Positions 1-6,573 of a stretch of DNA of 8,333 nt are shown here, piece after piece (the first letter of the stretch is position 1; every line of letters begins with the position of its first letter). Both the position numbers and the translations under genes were made by a program. Origin of the DNA: Nitriliruptoraceae bacterium (GTDB lineage Bacteria; Actinomycetota; Nitriliruptoria; Nitriliruptorales; Nitriliruptoraceae); the NCBI GenBank assembly GCA_007116505.1, contig SKII01000015.1, forward strand, positions 1-8,333. Direction: 5' to 3'. Below the pieces are notes generated by a model that searched no databases, was not told where the DNA came from, and saw only the letters and a list, made by a program, of their open reading frames with translations.

Positions 1-1
1 A

Positions 2-223
2 TCGCTCCGCCTGCCCGGGAGCATCATCGCGTCACTCATCGTCGAGGACGCGAAGGTCGCACCCAACGCCGCGAGGGCACCACGACGCGTGCAGCGATCC
101 GCAGCGCCGGGTGGCTCCGGCGGCGCACCGCAGCCCGCACCGGCGGCCCAGCAGCCGCAGCCGGCCCGTGCACCCGCACCGCGACGCGCGGACCCCCGCG
201 CGGCCCGCTCGCAGAACCGCTGA
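2..223 (+). CDS. C-terminal end of an unrecognised protein upstream of the CIS baseplate genes (partial)
   Basis: The frame is open from the left edge of the window to the TGA at 221-223, giving the last 73 residues of a protein whose start lies outside. The visible part opens with a short ordered-looking stretch (SLRLPGSIIASLIVEDAKVA) and then turns into a low-complexity tail made almost only of Pro, Ala, Gly, Gln and Arg, ending ARSQNR. The stop is 12 bases before the next start, and third codon positions are strongly G/C, both of which support real coding. I do not recognise a family. By position, just before the LysM gene, it could correspond to the small protein encoded between the tube and LysM genes in eCIS clusters (afp6 position), but this is inference from order only. 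The basic, proline-rich tail is probably disordered. Confidence 0.6.
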   Translation, partial: SLRLPGSIIASLIVEDAKVAPNAARAPRRVQRSAAPGGSGGAPQPAPAAQQPQPARAPAPRRADPRAARSQNR

Positions 224-229
224 GGAGGG
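222..229 (+). promoter_or_regulatory. Strong ribosome binding site for the LysM gene
   Basis: GAGGAGGG lies six bases before the ATG at 236 and overlaps the stop codon of the preceding gene. It supports the ATG at 236 over the in-frame ATG at 248. Confidence 0.7.
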
Positions 230-235
230 ACGACC

Positions 236-952
236 ATGCCCATCTCGATGCTCTCGTCCGGCTCGAAGGACACGAAGGCGTACTTCGAGACCGAGTCGGG
301 CAAGGAGATCCCGTGCCTGTTCAACCCGGCGCAGATCTCGATGAGCCTCAGCGCGCAGTGGTCCGATCCGCCGGACGACGACGATGATGACGATGACGAC
401 GAGTTCGTCTTCAGCGACGACGACGAGGAGAACCAGTTCAAGGGCACGTCGCGTCCGACGATCTCCTTCGAGCTGATGTTCGACACGACACAGGCGGGGA
501 AGGCGACCCCGGTGACGAAGTTCACCGAGCCGCTCGTCAACCTCACGCGCAAGGCGGACGTGCGCGGGACGAGCGACGCGGCGAACGACGAGCGTCCCGA
601 GTGGGTGCGCTTCCGCTGGGGCAAGTTCACGACCTTCAAGGCCGTCGTGACGTCGCTCAACATCAACTTCGTGCTGTTCAACAAGGACGGTGTGCCGCTG
701 CGCGCGACCGCCTCGATCACGCTCGAGCAGTTCGAGGACGACAAGAAGTGGCCGCGTCAGAACCCGACCTCGGGGACCCTCGCGCCCGCCCGCCAGCACG
801 TCGTCCAGCCGGGCGAGACGCTCGACCGCATCGCCGACACCCACTTCGCCGACCCGACGGACTGGCGCACGCTCGCGGAGGCGAACGGCATCCGTGATCC
901 GTTCGCGATCCGCCCGGGTCAGCGCATCAGCGTCCCGAAGCCGAGCCTCTAG
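236..952 (+). CDS. CIS tube/LysM adaptor protein (Afp7/Pvc7-like, T4 gp53-like)
   Basis: This 238-residue protein has the two-part layout of eCIS LysM proteins: an N-terminal beta domain of the 'CIS tube' type (about residues 20-170) and a C-terminal LysM module (about 187-236). Visible hallmarks are IPCLFNPAQIS early on, WVRFRWG at 123-129, the segment RATASITLEQFEDD and then WPRQNPTSG, followed by the LysM pattern VVQPGETLDRIA ... ANGIRDPFAIRPGQRISVP. In this family the protein joins the inner tube end to the spike hub and baseplate; the LysM fold acts as a protein-protein module and need not bind peptidoglycan. Odd feature: residues 47-65 hold nine consecutive Asp, then E-F-V-F-S and DDDEE, an acidic insert where relatives usually have a short linker. 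It is followed with a one-base overlap by the spike gene, the usual partner order. Family assignment is firm; the exact role is from homology. Confidence 0.93.
   Translation: MPISMLSSGSKDTKAYFETESGKEIPCLFNPAQISMSLSAQWSDPPDDDDDDDDDEFVFSDDDEENQFKGTSRPTISFELMFDTTQAGKATPVTKFTEPLVNLTRKADVRGTSDAANDERPEWVRFRWGKFTTFKAVVTSLNINFVLFNKDGVPLRATASITLEQFEDDKKWPRQNPTSGTLAPARQHVVQPGETLDRIADTHFADPTDWRTLAEANGIRDPFAIRPGQRISVPKPSL
374..400 (+). repeat. Run of nine aspartate codons (GAY repeat)
   Basis: Nine Asp codons in a row within the LysM gene. Three are GAT and six GAC, while the rest of the gene prefers GAC. The mix breaks up what would otherwise be a perfect trinucleotide repeat. A second acidic block (DDDEE) follows at 416-430. 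Confidence 0.9.
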
Positions 953-2772
953 TGGTCTCCGCCCCCCGTCGCCCGGTCATCAAGCACAAGGGTTCGCCGT
1001 TGAAGGCGGACCTGATGGCTCAGCTGCGCGCGATGACCGTCGAGCTCTCCGTGCACCGCCCGGGGACGGCGACGCTGCGCTTCAGCGACCGGGGGTACGA
1101 CCTGTTCGACAAGGGCACGTTCGTCGTCGGCGACCCGATGGAGGTGCTCATCCCCGACGCGAAGAACAAGCACCAGGTCGTGATGAAGGGCGAGCTCACC
1201 GGCGTCGGCATCGAGGACTCGGTCCGCTCGAAGGGTCCGAGCAGCCCCGCGCTGCTGCTCACCGCGACCGAGCCGACGCACCGCCTGGGTGCCGCAGCCG
1301 TCTACAAGGCCTACCTCGAGCAGTCCTACGAGGACATCATCAAGGACATCGCGGGTCGCCACAAGCTCAAGCCGAAGGTCGACGCGACCGGGGGTCCGCT
1401 GCCCTACGTGCTGCAGAACGGCACGGACCTCGCGATGCTCTCCGACATCGCCGCGCGGCTCGGGATGGAGTTCTTCATCGACGGCGACAGCCTCGTCGTC
1501 CGCGTCCGCAAGGGCGCGAAGGGCCCGAAGCTCGCGTTCTCCGACGCGACGCTGCAGCACTTCTCCGCCTCGTACCAGGCGGGCGGGACCCCGTCGAAGG
1601 TCGAGGTGTTCGGCTGGGACCCGACGCAGCAGAAGGACGTGAAGGGGAAGTCCGGGAAGCTCGCCGCGCCCTCGCCGGACCTGCTCGGTGGGACGGCCCC
1701 GTTCCTCAAGGACGCGTACAGCAAGGCGCAGAAGACCTTCGGGCAGCCGCTCGCCGTCGGGACCACGCCCGTCTGGGACGACAAGGAGGCCGATGCGCTC
1801 GCCGAGTCGATCGCGCACGGCCTCGTCAGCGGCGGCCTGTCCGTCGAGGGCATCGGCCCGAGCAACCCGAAGGTCAAGCCGGGTGGCAACGTCAGCGTCG
1901 AGGGTGTCGGCAGGCGCCTGAAGGGCGACTACTACATCACGTCCGTCACGCATCGCTACCGCCACGGCGGCGACCTGACGACGACGTTCCGCAGCGGCGG
2001 TCACGCCGTCCCTGACCGTCCCACGGTCGGGCAGTTCGCGCCCGGAGCGCCGGACGGGTGGGGGACGAACGGGCTCGTGCTCGGTGTGGTCACCAACATC
2101 GAGGACGAGGAGGGGCTCGGACGCGTCAAGGTCCGCTATCCGTCGCTCGGTGCCGACGCGGAGAGCAACTGGGCCCGCGTCATCGCGCCGGGCGCGGGCG
2201 ACAAGCGTGGCCTCGACGTCCGCCCGGAGGTCAACGATGAGGTCGTCGTCGCCTTCGAGCGCGGCGACACCCGCACGCCGCTGATCCTCGGTGGGGTCTG
2301 GAGCGCGAAGGCGAAGCTGCCCGACGCGAAGTCCGTGAAGGGCGGCAAGGTCGAGAAGCGCAGCTACAGCTCGCGCGTCGGCCACACGCTGGAGTTCTCC
2401 GACGGTCCGGACGGCGCGAAGGACGGCGACAAGGCCCGCTACGTCGAGATCAAGCTCGGCGACGGGAAGACCGTGGTCCACATCGGGGAGGACGGCATCA
2501 CCATCGAGGCCGCGAAGGGCATGCCGATCACCTTCAAGAACGACAAGGCGTCGCTCTCGCTCACGGGCTCGGGCGACATCGTCATGGCGGCGGAGAACCT
2601 CAAGGTCGACATGAAGGGTGACGCCAAGATGAAGGCGAAGTCCGTCGACATCAAGGGCCTGATGGGAACGAAGATCGACGGTGGTCCCGACCTGCAGCTC
2701 AAGGGCGCCCAGGCCAAGGTCGAGGGCGCCGGCATGCTCACCCTGAAGGGTGGGATGGTGAAGATCAATTGA
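952..2772 (+). CDS. Spike protein of the contractile injection system (VgrG / gpD-gp5 fusion, Afp8-like)
   Basis: A 606-residue protein with the full spike architecture. Residues about 8-348 form the phage late-control-D/gp27-like hub, with the pattern VLQNGTDLAMLSDIAARLGM and, at its end, GDYYITSVTHRYRHGGDLTT. Residues about 374-453 are the gp5-type OB fold (GLVLGVVTNIEDEEGLGRVK ... NDEVVVAFERGDTRTPLILG ending GGVWS). Residues about 465-606 are the repetitive, Gly/Lys/Asp-rich beta-helix needle, beginning with SSRVGHTLEFSDG and ending LTLKGGMVKIN. As a trimer it would sit under the tube and pierce the target membrane. The GTG start shares its first base with the last base of the preceding TAG, which implies translational coupling. 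There is no good Shine-Dalgarno sequence, but homology begins within about ten residues of this GTG. There is no C-terminal effector or fused PAAR: the protein stops at the needle. The length is normal for eCIS spikes. Confidence 0.95.
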   Translation: MVSAPRRPVIKHKGSPLKADLMAQLRAMTVELSVHRPGTATLRFSDRGYDLFDKGTFVVGDPMEVLIPDAKNKHQVVMKGELTGVGIEDSVRSKGPSSPALLLTATEPTHRLGAAAVYKAYLEQSYEDIIKDIAGRHKLKPKVDATGGPLPYVLQNGTDLAMLSDIAARLGMEFFIDGDSLVVRVRKGAKGPKLAFSDATLQHFSASYQAGGTPSKVEVFGWDPTQQKDVKGKSGKLAAPSPDLLGGTAPFLKDAYSKAQKTFGQPLAVGTTPVWDDKEADALAESIAHGLVSGGLSVEGIGPSNPKVKPGGNVSVEGVGRRLKGDYYITSVTHRYRHGGDLTTTFRSGGHAVPDRPTVGQFAPGAPDGWGTNGLVLGVVTNIEDEEGLGRVKVRYPSLGADAESNWARVIAPGAGDKRGLDVRPEVNDEVVVAFERGDTRTPLILGGVWSAKAKLPDAKSVKGGKVEKRSYSSRVGHTLEFSDGPDGAKDGDKARYVEIKLGDGKTVVHIGEDGITIEAAKGMPITFKNDKASLSLTGSGDIVMAAENLKVDMKGDAKMKAKSVDIKGLMGTKIDGGPDLQLKGAQAKVEGAGMLTLKGGMVKIN

Positions 2773-2785
2773 GCGAGGCCACACG

Positions 2786-3211
2786 ATGAGCGGTGTCCCA
2801 CCCTACGTCGGACGGGGGTTCCCCTTCCCGCTGCGTATCGACGGTTCGGGCGGCTTCGCCATGGAGTCCGGAGCGGCCGACATCGAGAAGTCGATGCGCG
2901 TCATCCTGATGACGGCGCCGGGGGAGCGTCCGATGCGGCCCGAGTTCGGCTGCCACATCTGGGACATGCTCTTCGAGCCGATCAACATGAGCACGCTCGG
3001 ACGGATGGAGCTCGCCGTCGAGGAGGCGCTCTCACGGTGGGAGCCGCGCGCGGAGATCCTCGAGGTCGTCGTCGAGCCCGACGAGGCGATGCTCGGTGGC
3101 GTACGGATCGGGATCTCCTACCGCATCTCCTCCACGAACGAGGAGCGCAACCTCGTCCTCCCGTTCTACACGATCCCCGGCGAGGGTGACGACGAAGGCG
3201 ACGACGCATGA
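2786..3211 (+). CDS. Baseplate wedge protein, gp25/gpW family (Afp9-like)
   Basis: A 141-residue protein of the GPW/gp25 family, which starts sheath assembly by giving the first sheath ring its handshake partner strand. It shows the family signature: GRGFPFPLRI near the start, an I-x-x-SMRVILMTAPGERPMRP stretch leading into EFGCHIWDMLFEP (residues 53-65), and the conserved EPR motif as WEPR at 85-88. The C-terminus is a short acidic tail (GEGDDEGDDA). The start at 2786 is preceded by GAGG at 2775-2778 and keeps the conserved GRGFPFP segment; the later in-frame ATG at 2861 would remove it. It lies 13 bases after the spike gene and overlaps the J gene by four bases (ATGA). Length is typical of the family. 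Confidence 0.95.
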   Translation: MSGVPPYVGRGFPFPLRIDGSGGFAMESGAADIEKSMRVILMTAPGERPMRPEFGCHIWDMLFEPINMSTLGRMELAVEEALSRWEPRAEILEVVVEPDEAMLGGVRIGISYRISSTNEERNLVLPFYTIPGEGDDEGDDA

Positions 3212-5139
3212 GCCTGCCCATCCCGAACCTCGACGACCGGCGCTTCCAGGACCTCGTCGACGAGGCGAAGCGCATGATCCCGACGCTCACGCCGGAGTGG
3301 ACCAACCACAACCTCTCCGACCCAGGCGTCGCGCTCATCGAGATCTTCGCGTGGATGAGCGAGCAGGTCATCTACCGCCTCAACCAGGTCCCCGAGCGCA
3401 TGTACGTGTCGTTCCTCGACATGATGGGGGTCGAGCCGTTCCCCGCCTCGGCCGCCCGCGTGCCGCTCACCTTCATGCTGTCGGGCGTGCCGCCGGAGCC
3501 GGTCGTCGTGCCGAAGGGCACCGAGGTCGCGAACAGCGACGGCACCGTCCTGTTCGCCACCCTCGACGAGCTGCGCATCGACCAGCCCGCGATCGTCGGT
3601 GCGCTCACCGCGGCGGGGGACGCCGGCCACACCGACGTGCTCGCGGAGCTGCGCTACGACCGCGACACGGTCACGGCCTTCCCCTCGGACCCGGTCGCGC
3701 CCGACGACGCGCTCTACCTCGGCTTCGACCGTTCGCTCGCGGGCCAGCTCGTCGACCTGCGCATCACCGTCGCCGGGCGTGGCGTCGGGGTCGATCCCGC
3801 TCGGGTCCCGATCGTGTGGGAGGTGTGGTCGGGGGACTTCTGGCTCGCCGCCGAGGTGCTGCGCGACGACACGGGTGGCCTCAACCGGGACGGCACCATC
3901 CGGCTGTCCGTCCCGGATCTCCACGAGGCGCTCGTGCTCTCCGGGCAGCGGCTGCACTGGCTCCGGGTCCGCCTGCTGCCGGCCGGCGACGGGCAGCCGA
4001 CGTTCCGCTCGTCACCGACGATCGGCGACGTCGCGGTCTCCGTCGGCGGTGGGACGGTGCTCGCCGAGCACTCGCGGCGCGTCGGCGAGGAGCTGCTCGG
4101 TGTCAGCGATGGGACGCCGGGCCAGCGCTTCGCGCTCGGCAGCGCCCCCGTGCTCCCGCGGGAGGACGGGGAGCACGTCGTCGTGCTCGATGGCGACCGC
4201 GCGCAGGTCTACCAGGAGGTCCGTGACTTCTCTGCGTCGGGGCCGCTCGACCGCCACGTGCGCTGGGACCCGGCGTCAGGCCGGGTGGAGTTCGGCCCGT
4301 CGATCCGCTACCCCGACGGCACGACGCTGCAGCACGGCGCGGTCCCGCCGTTCGGTGCACGCGTGACCGTGTCCCGCTACCGCGCGGGAGGCGGCACCGA
4401 GGGCAACGTGGGTGCTCGCGCGCTGACGTCGCTGCGCATCGCCGTCCCCTACGTCGACTCGGTCGTCAACCTCGTGCCCGCACGCGGTGGTGTCGACCCG
4501 GAGACGCTCGCCGAGGTGAAGGCCCGCGGGCCCCGCACCCTCCGGGCGGGCCAGCGTGCCGTGACCGTGACCGACTACGAGCAGCTCTCCCTCGAGGCGA
4601 GCCCTGCGGTCGCGCGCACGCGCTGCGTCCCGCCGCAGGAGCCCTTCGGCGCGGTCCGCGTGCTCATCGTTCCCGGCTCGACGGCCGATCCGGAGCTGCT
4701 CGGCCTCGACGACATGGTCCTGACCGACGAGGTGTACTCCGCGGTCCACGACCGCCTCGACGCGGCGCGGACCCTCGGTGCCGACGTCGAGGTCACGACC
4801 CCGTACTTCCAGGGCGTCAGCGTCATCGCCCAGGTCCGTGCTGCCGTCGGCCGCTCGCCGGTCGCGGTGAAGGAGCGTGCGACCGCCGCGATCCACCGCT
4901 TCCTCAGCCCCGTCGACGGGGGACCTCGCGGCGACGGCTGGCCCTTCGGCGTCGACCTCAGCTCGGCGGTGCTCATCTCGGTGCTCAGCGAGGTGGAGGG
5001 TGTCGCCGGCGTCGACGAGCTCGCGCTGTTCGAGTACGACCTGCGGAACGGGCAGCGGCTCGGGGACGCGACCGACATCGTGCGGCTCGAGGCGGATTCG
5101 CTGTTCCTCGCCGGCCGCACACAGGTCGTCGTGCGATGA
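3208..5139 (+). CDS. Baseplate assembly protein J (gpJ / T4 gp6-like, Afp11-like)
   Basis: A 643-residue wedge protein of the P2 gpJ/T4 gp6 type. The N-terminus carries the eCIS baseplate-J signature: LDDRRFQDLVDEAKRMIP, then WTNHNLSDPG at 31-40, FAWMSEQ at 47-53 and YRLNQVPERMYVSFL. The C-terminal third has the typical core, with the VTVTDYEQLSLEASPAVART stretch around residues 452-471 that resembles the 'T..DYE.la....vari.' block of gpJ proteins, and a late V-K-E-RATAAIHRFLSP helix. These proteins pair with each other and with gp25 to form the ring of wedges that changes shape when the particle fires. The middle (about residues 90-440) is beta-rich and more variable. The start ATG overlaps the gp25 stop as ATGA, and the end overlaps the next gene in the same way. 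In Streptomyces, from memory, the equivalent baseplate protein Cis11 contacts a membrane protein, which matters for the neighbouring membrane genes here. Confidence 0.94.
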   Translation: MSLPIPNLDDRRFQDLVDEAKRMIPTLTPEWTNHNLSDPGVALIEIFAWMSEQVIYRLNQVPERMYVSFLDMMGVEPFPASAARVPLTFMLSGVPPEPVVVPKGTEVANSDGTVLFATLDELRIDQPAIVGALTAAGDAGHTDVLAELRYDRDTVTAFPSDPVAPDDALYLGFDRSLAGQLVDLRITVAGRGVGVDPARVPIVWEVWSGDFWLAAEVLRDDTGGLNRDGTIRLSVPDLHEALVLSGQRLHWLRVRLLPAGDGQPTFRSSPTIGDVAVSVGGGTVLAEHSRRVGEELLGVSDGTPGQRFALGSAPVLPREDGEHVVVLDGDRAQVYQEVRDFSASGPLDRHVRWDPASGRVEFGPSIRYPDGTTLQHGAVPPFGARVTVSRYRAGGGTEGNVGARALTSLRIAVPYVDSVVNLVPARGGVDPETLAEVKARGPRTLRAGQRAVTVTDYEQLSLEASPAVARTRCVPPQEPFGAVRVLIVPGSTADPELLGLDDMVLTDEVYSAVHDRLDAARTLGADVEVTTPYFQGVSVIAQVRAAVGRSPVAVKERATAAIHRFLSPVDGGPRGDGWPFGVDLSSAVLISVLSEVEGVAGVDELALFEYDLRNGQRLGDATDIVRLEADSLFLAGRTQVVVR

Positions 5140-5711
5140 GCGACCTCCTGCCTGTCGACCACGGGACGACCCGCTACCCCGCGGGCTGGCTCGTCGGGCA
5201 GCTGCCCGTCGGCATGCGTGACGACGACCTGCTGGTGCGCTTCACGAGCATCTTCGAGCACGTCGCGGCGACGCTGCGCGCAGGCGCGGATGGCACGGAG
5301 GACGTCGCCGACCACACGGTGACGATGCCGGGGATGCTGCACTACCAGTCGCGCTGGTTCGGTCCCTCGGTCCTCGACCCCGAGCTCGAGGTACGGCAGC
5401 AGCGACGCGTGCTGGCCGCCCTCGGACGGGCGCTGCCACGCCGAGGGACGGCGCAGGGGCTCCGGATGCTCCTCGAGGCGCTGGCCGGCGATGGCGTCGA
5501 GGTCCTCGACCCCGGCGGTGTGGGACGCGAGGGGGAGCGCACCGCGCACGATGGGGTCGTGGAGGTCCGCGTCGCGTCGACCGGGCATCTGCGTGAGCAC
5601 GAGCTGGCCGCCCTCGTCCGCGACGAGGTCCCCGCACATCTCGGAGTCCGCCTGATCGTCCGGGACCGTCACGCGGTCGGTCCCGGCGACGGCGAGGAGG
5701 TCGGAGCATGA
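5136..5711 (+). CDS. Phage tail protein I family baseplate protein (P2 gpI-like)
   Basis: A 191-residue protein with the pattern of the tail protein I / 'phage tail protein domain' family: an N-terminal LP-x-G-M-x-DDDLLVRFTSIFEH helix, a mid segment with W-F-G and DPEL, then RRVLAALGRALPRRGTAQGLRMLLEAL (RRGT at about 102-105) and a C-terminal half ending EVPAHLGVRLIVRD. In P2 this protein follows J and helps place the tail fibre on the baseplate wedge; here it would fill the outer wedge position. Gene order spike, W-like, J-like, I-like repeats the P2 V-W-J-I order. It starts with a four-base overlap (ATGA) with J and ends with a four-base overlap with the next gene. Two short internal segments (GADGTEDVADHT, DPGGVGREGERTAHDG) look like loops. 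Family is clear; the exact contact it makes is inferred. Confidence 0.85.
   Translation: MSDLLPVDHGTTRYPAGWLVGQLPVGMRDDDLLVRFTSIFEHVAATLRAGADGTEDVADHTVTMPGMLHYQSRWFGPSVLDPELEVRQQRRVLAALGRALPRRGTAQGLRMLLEALAGDGVEVLDPGGVGREGERTAHDGVVEVRVASTGHLREHELAALVRDEVPAHLGVRLIVRDRHAVGPGDGEEVGA
5694..5700 (+). promoter_or_regulatory. Ribosome binding site for the zinc-motif membrane protein
   Basis: GAGGAGG lies seven bases before the ATG at 5708, inside the 3' end of the tail protein I gene. It gives this gene its own strong initiation signal in addition to the ATGA overlap. Confidence 0.65.
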
Positions 5712-6532
5712 GCGAGCCATGGACCCCCGGGTCGGAGCGGCCCCGTGTGACCATCGGTGACGCCGACGACATCGTCGACGCGGAGATCGTGGAGGACGAC
5801 GTCGCGGTCGCGCGTGACGCTCAGGACGAGGTGTCCGACCGTTCGGCGGTCGAGGGCGACCGGGAGCGGTCCGAGATCGCGTTCGCCGACATCCTCGAGG
5901 ACGACCTGATGACCGTCGAGCAGCTCGACGACGACGGCGAGCTCGAGGAGGTCCTCGAGCCGACCGGCGACATGGTCCCGGTCGAGGCCGCGGCCGCTGC
6001 CATCAGCCCTGCAGCAGCTGCCACGAGCCCCGCGCCCGGCGCCGCGGTCGCCCCTGCGGGCGCTGCGCCTGCAGGCCCTGCGCCTGCGGGGGAGGAGACC
6101 GAGATCGAGTGTCCGGGCTGTGGCCTCACCGTCGTCGGGGTCGCTCCGCGCCCGTCGGCCGAGTGGTTCTGCCCGCGCTGCGACTACCCGCTGTTCCTCG
6201 TACGTCGCCAGGCGCCGCCTGCCGCGGAGAGCGCGACCCGAGGTGCGCGCCGCCGACTCCCGGGGACGTCCGGGCGGGCGCTGTCCGCCGCTGCGGCATG
6301 CTGGAACTGCGGCGAGTGGAACGAGGCGGGGATCGCCGCGTGCCTGCGATGTGCGGCGACGCTCCCGAAGCCGGAGGCGCCGAAGGTCCCCGCCGAGGTC
6401 GTCCCGCCGGAGGTGCAGCTCGTCGAGGTGGAGGTCATGTACTGGCCACCGGTGTGGATCTCGGCGCTCGGTGGGATGGGCTCGGGCATGGTCCTGCTGT
6501 GGGCGGTCCTGACCGCGCTGGGCCGGCTGTGA
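5708..6532 (+). CDS. Acidic protein with two Cys4 zinc motifs and a C-terminal membrane segment, unknown role in the CIS
   Basis: A 274-residue protein in four parts. Residues about 15-90 are strongly acidic and probably disordered (for example DADDIVDAEIVEDD). Residues about 97-128 are an Ala/Pro linker ending in APAG-type repeats. Two zinc-binding motifs follow: CPGC at 135-138 with CPRC at 155-158 (a classic zinc ribbon), and CWNC at 198-201 with CLRC at 212-215, which fits the spacing C-x2-C-x3-N-x6-C-x2-C of RanBP2-type fingers. Residues about 250-272 are one hydrophobic helix (WISALGGMGSGMVLLWAVLT) right at the C-terminus, so it looks tail-anchored, with the bulk probably in the cytoplasm because no signal peptide is present. 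It overlaps tail protein I by four bases and precedes the cap gene, so it belongs to the operon. I do not recognise a named family. A role in tethering or recruiting the particle to the membrane is inference, by analogy with the Streptomyces CIS membrane protein CisA. It could instead regulate assembly. Confidence 0.85.
   Translation: MSEPWTPGSERPRVTIGDADDIVDAEIVEDDVAVARDAQDEVSDRSAVEGDRERSEIAFADILEDDLMTVEQLDDDGELEEVLEPTGDMVPVEAAAAAISPAAAATSPAPGAAVAPAGAAPAGPAPAGEETEIECPGCGLTVVGVAPRPSAEWFCPRCDYPLFLVRRQAPPAAESATRGARRRLPGTSGRALSAAAACWNCGEWNEAGIAACLRCAATLPKPEAPKVPAEVVPPEVQLVEVEVMYWPPVWISALGGMGSGMVLLWAVLTALGRL
6050..6091 (+). repeat. Short APAG-type repeats in a Pro/Ala linker
   Basis: Near-repeated units of the GCGCCTGCGGG type encode APAGAAPAGPAPAG (residues 115-128) just before the first zinc motif. 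They are a coding low-complexity linker, not a mobile repeat. Confidence 0.7.
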
Positions 6533-6573
6533 CGTACAGCACGGTGTTCGGCACGATGGAGGTGCGAGCATGA
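6529..6573 (+). other. Possible 14-codon linking minicistron between the zinc-motif gene and the cap gene
   Basis: In the 37-base gap a GTG at 6529 overlaps the upstream stop as GTGA, stays open for 14 codons (VTYSTVFGTMEVRA) and stops at 6571-6573, overlapping the next start as ATGA. It could carry ribosomes across the gap so the cap gene stays coupled. It lies in a frame that is also open further upstream, so the double overlap may be chance. A product is not expected to be functional. Confidence 0.25.
6558..6564 (+). promoter_or_regulatory. Near-perfect ribosome binding site for the cap gene
   Basis: GGAGGTG lies five bases before the ATG at 6570 and matches the 16S anti-Shine-Dalgarno core. 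It is among the strongest sites in the window and fixes this start. Confidence 0.75.

Noticed and set aside
236..952. LysM protein as a cell-wall hydrolase or endolysin
   Set aside because: There is no catalytic domain. The N-terminal part follows the CIS tube/LysM pattern and the gene sits directly before the spike gene, so it is a structural adaptor.
690..2015. A 441-codon + strand frame across the LysM-spike junction
   Set aside because: It is a shifted frame of two well-supported genes, rich in Arg, Ala and Pro as shadow frames are, and it has no domain.
949..2784. A 611-codon open frame on the minus strand, opposite the spike gene
   Set aside because: It is the antisense of a clear spike gene. 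Long antisense frames are expected at this G+C with G/C-rich third positions. Its translation is low complexity, with no recognisable domain.
4575..5720. A 381-codon minus-strand frame
   Set aside because: It lies opposite the J and tail protein I genes, both with clear family signatures, and shows no motif of its own.
5708..6532. Zinc-motif protein as a transcription regulator or mobile-element protein
   Set aside because: There is no helix-turn-helix or transposase motif, and the C-terminal membrane helix argues against a free DNA-binding protein.
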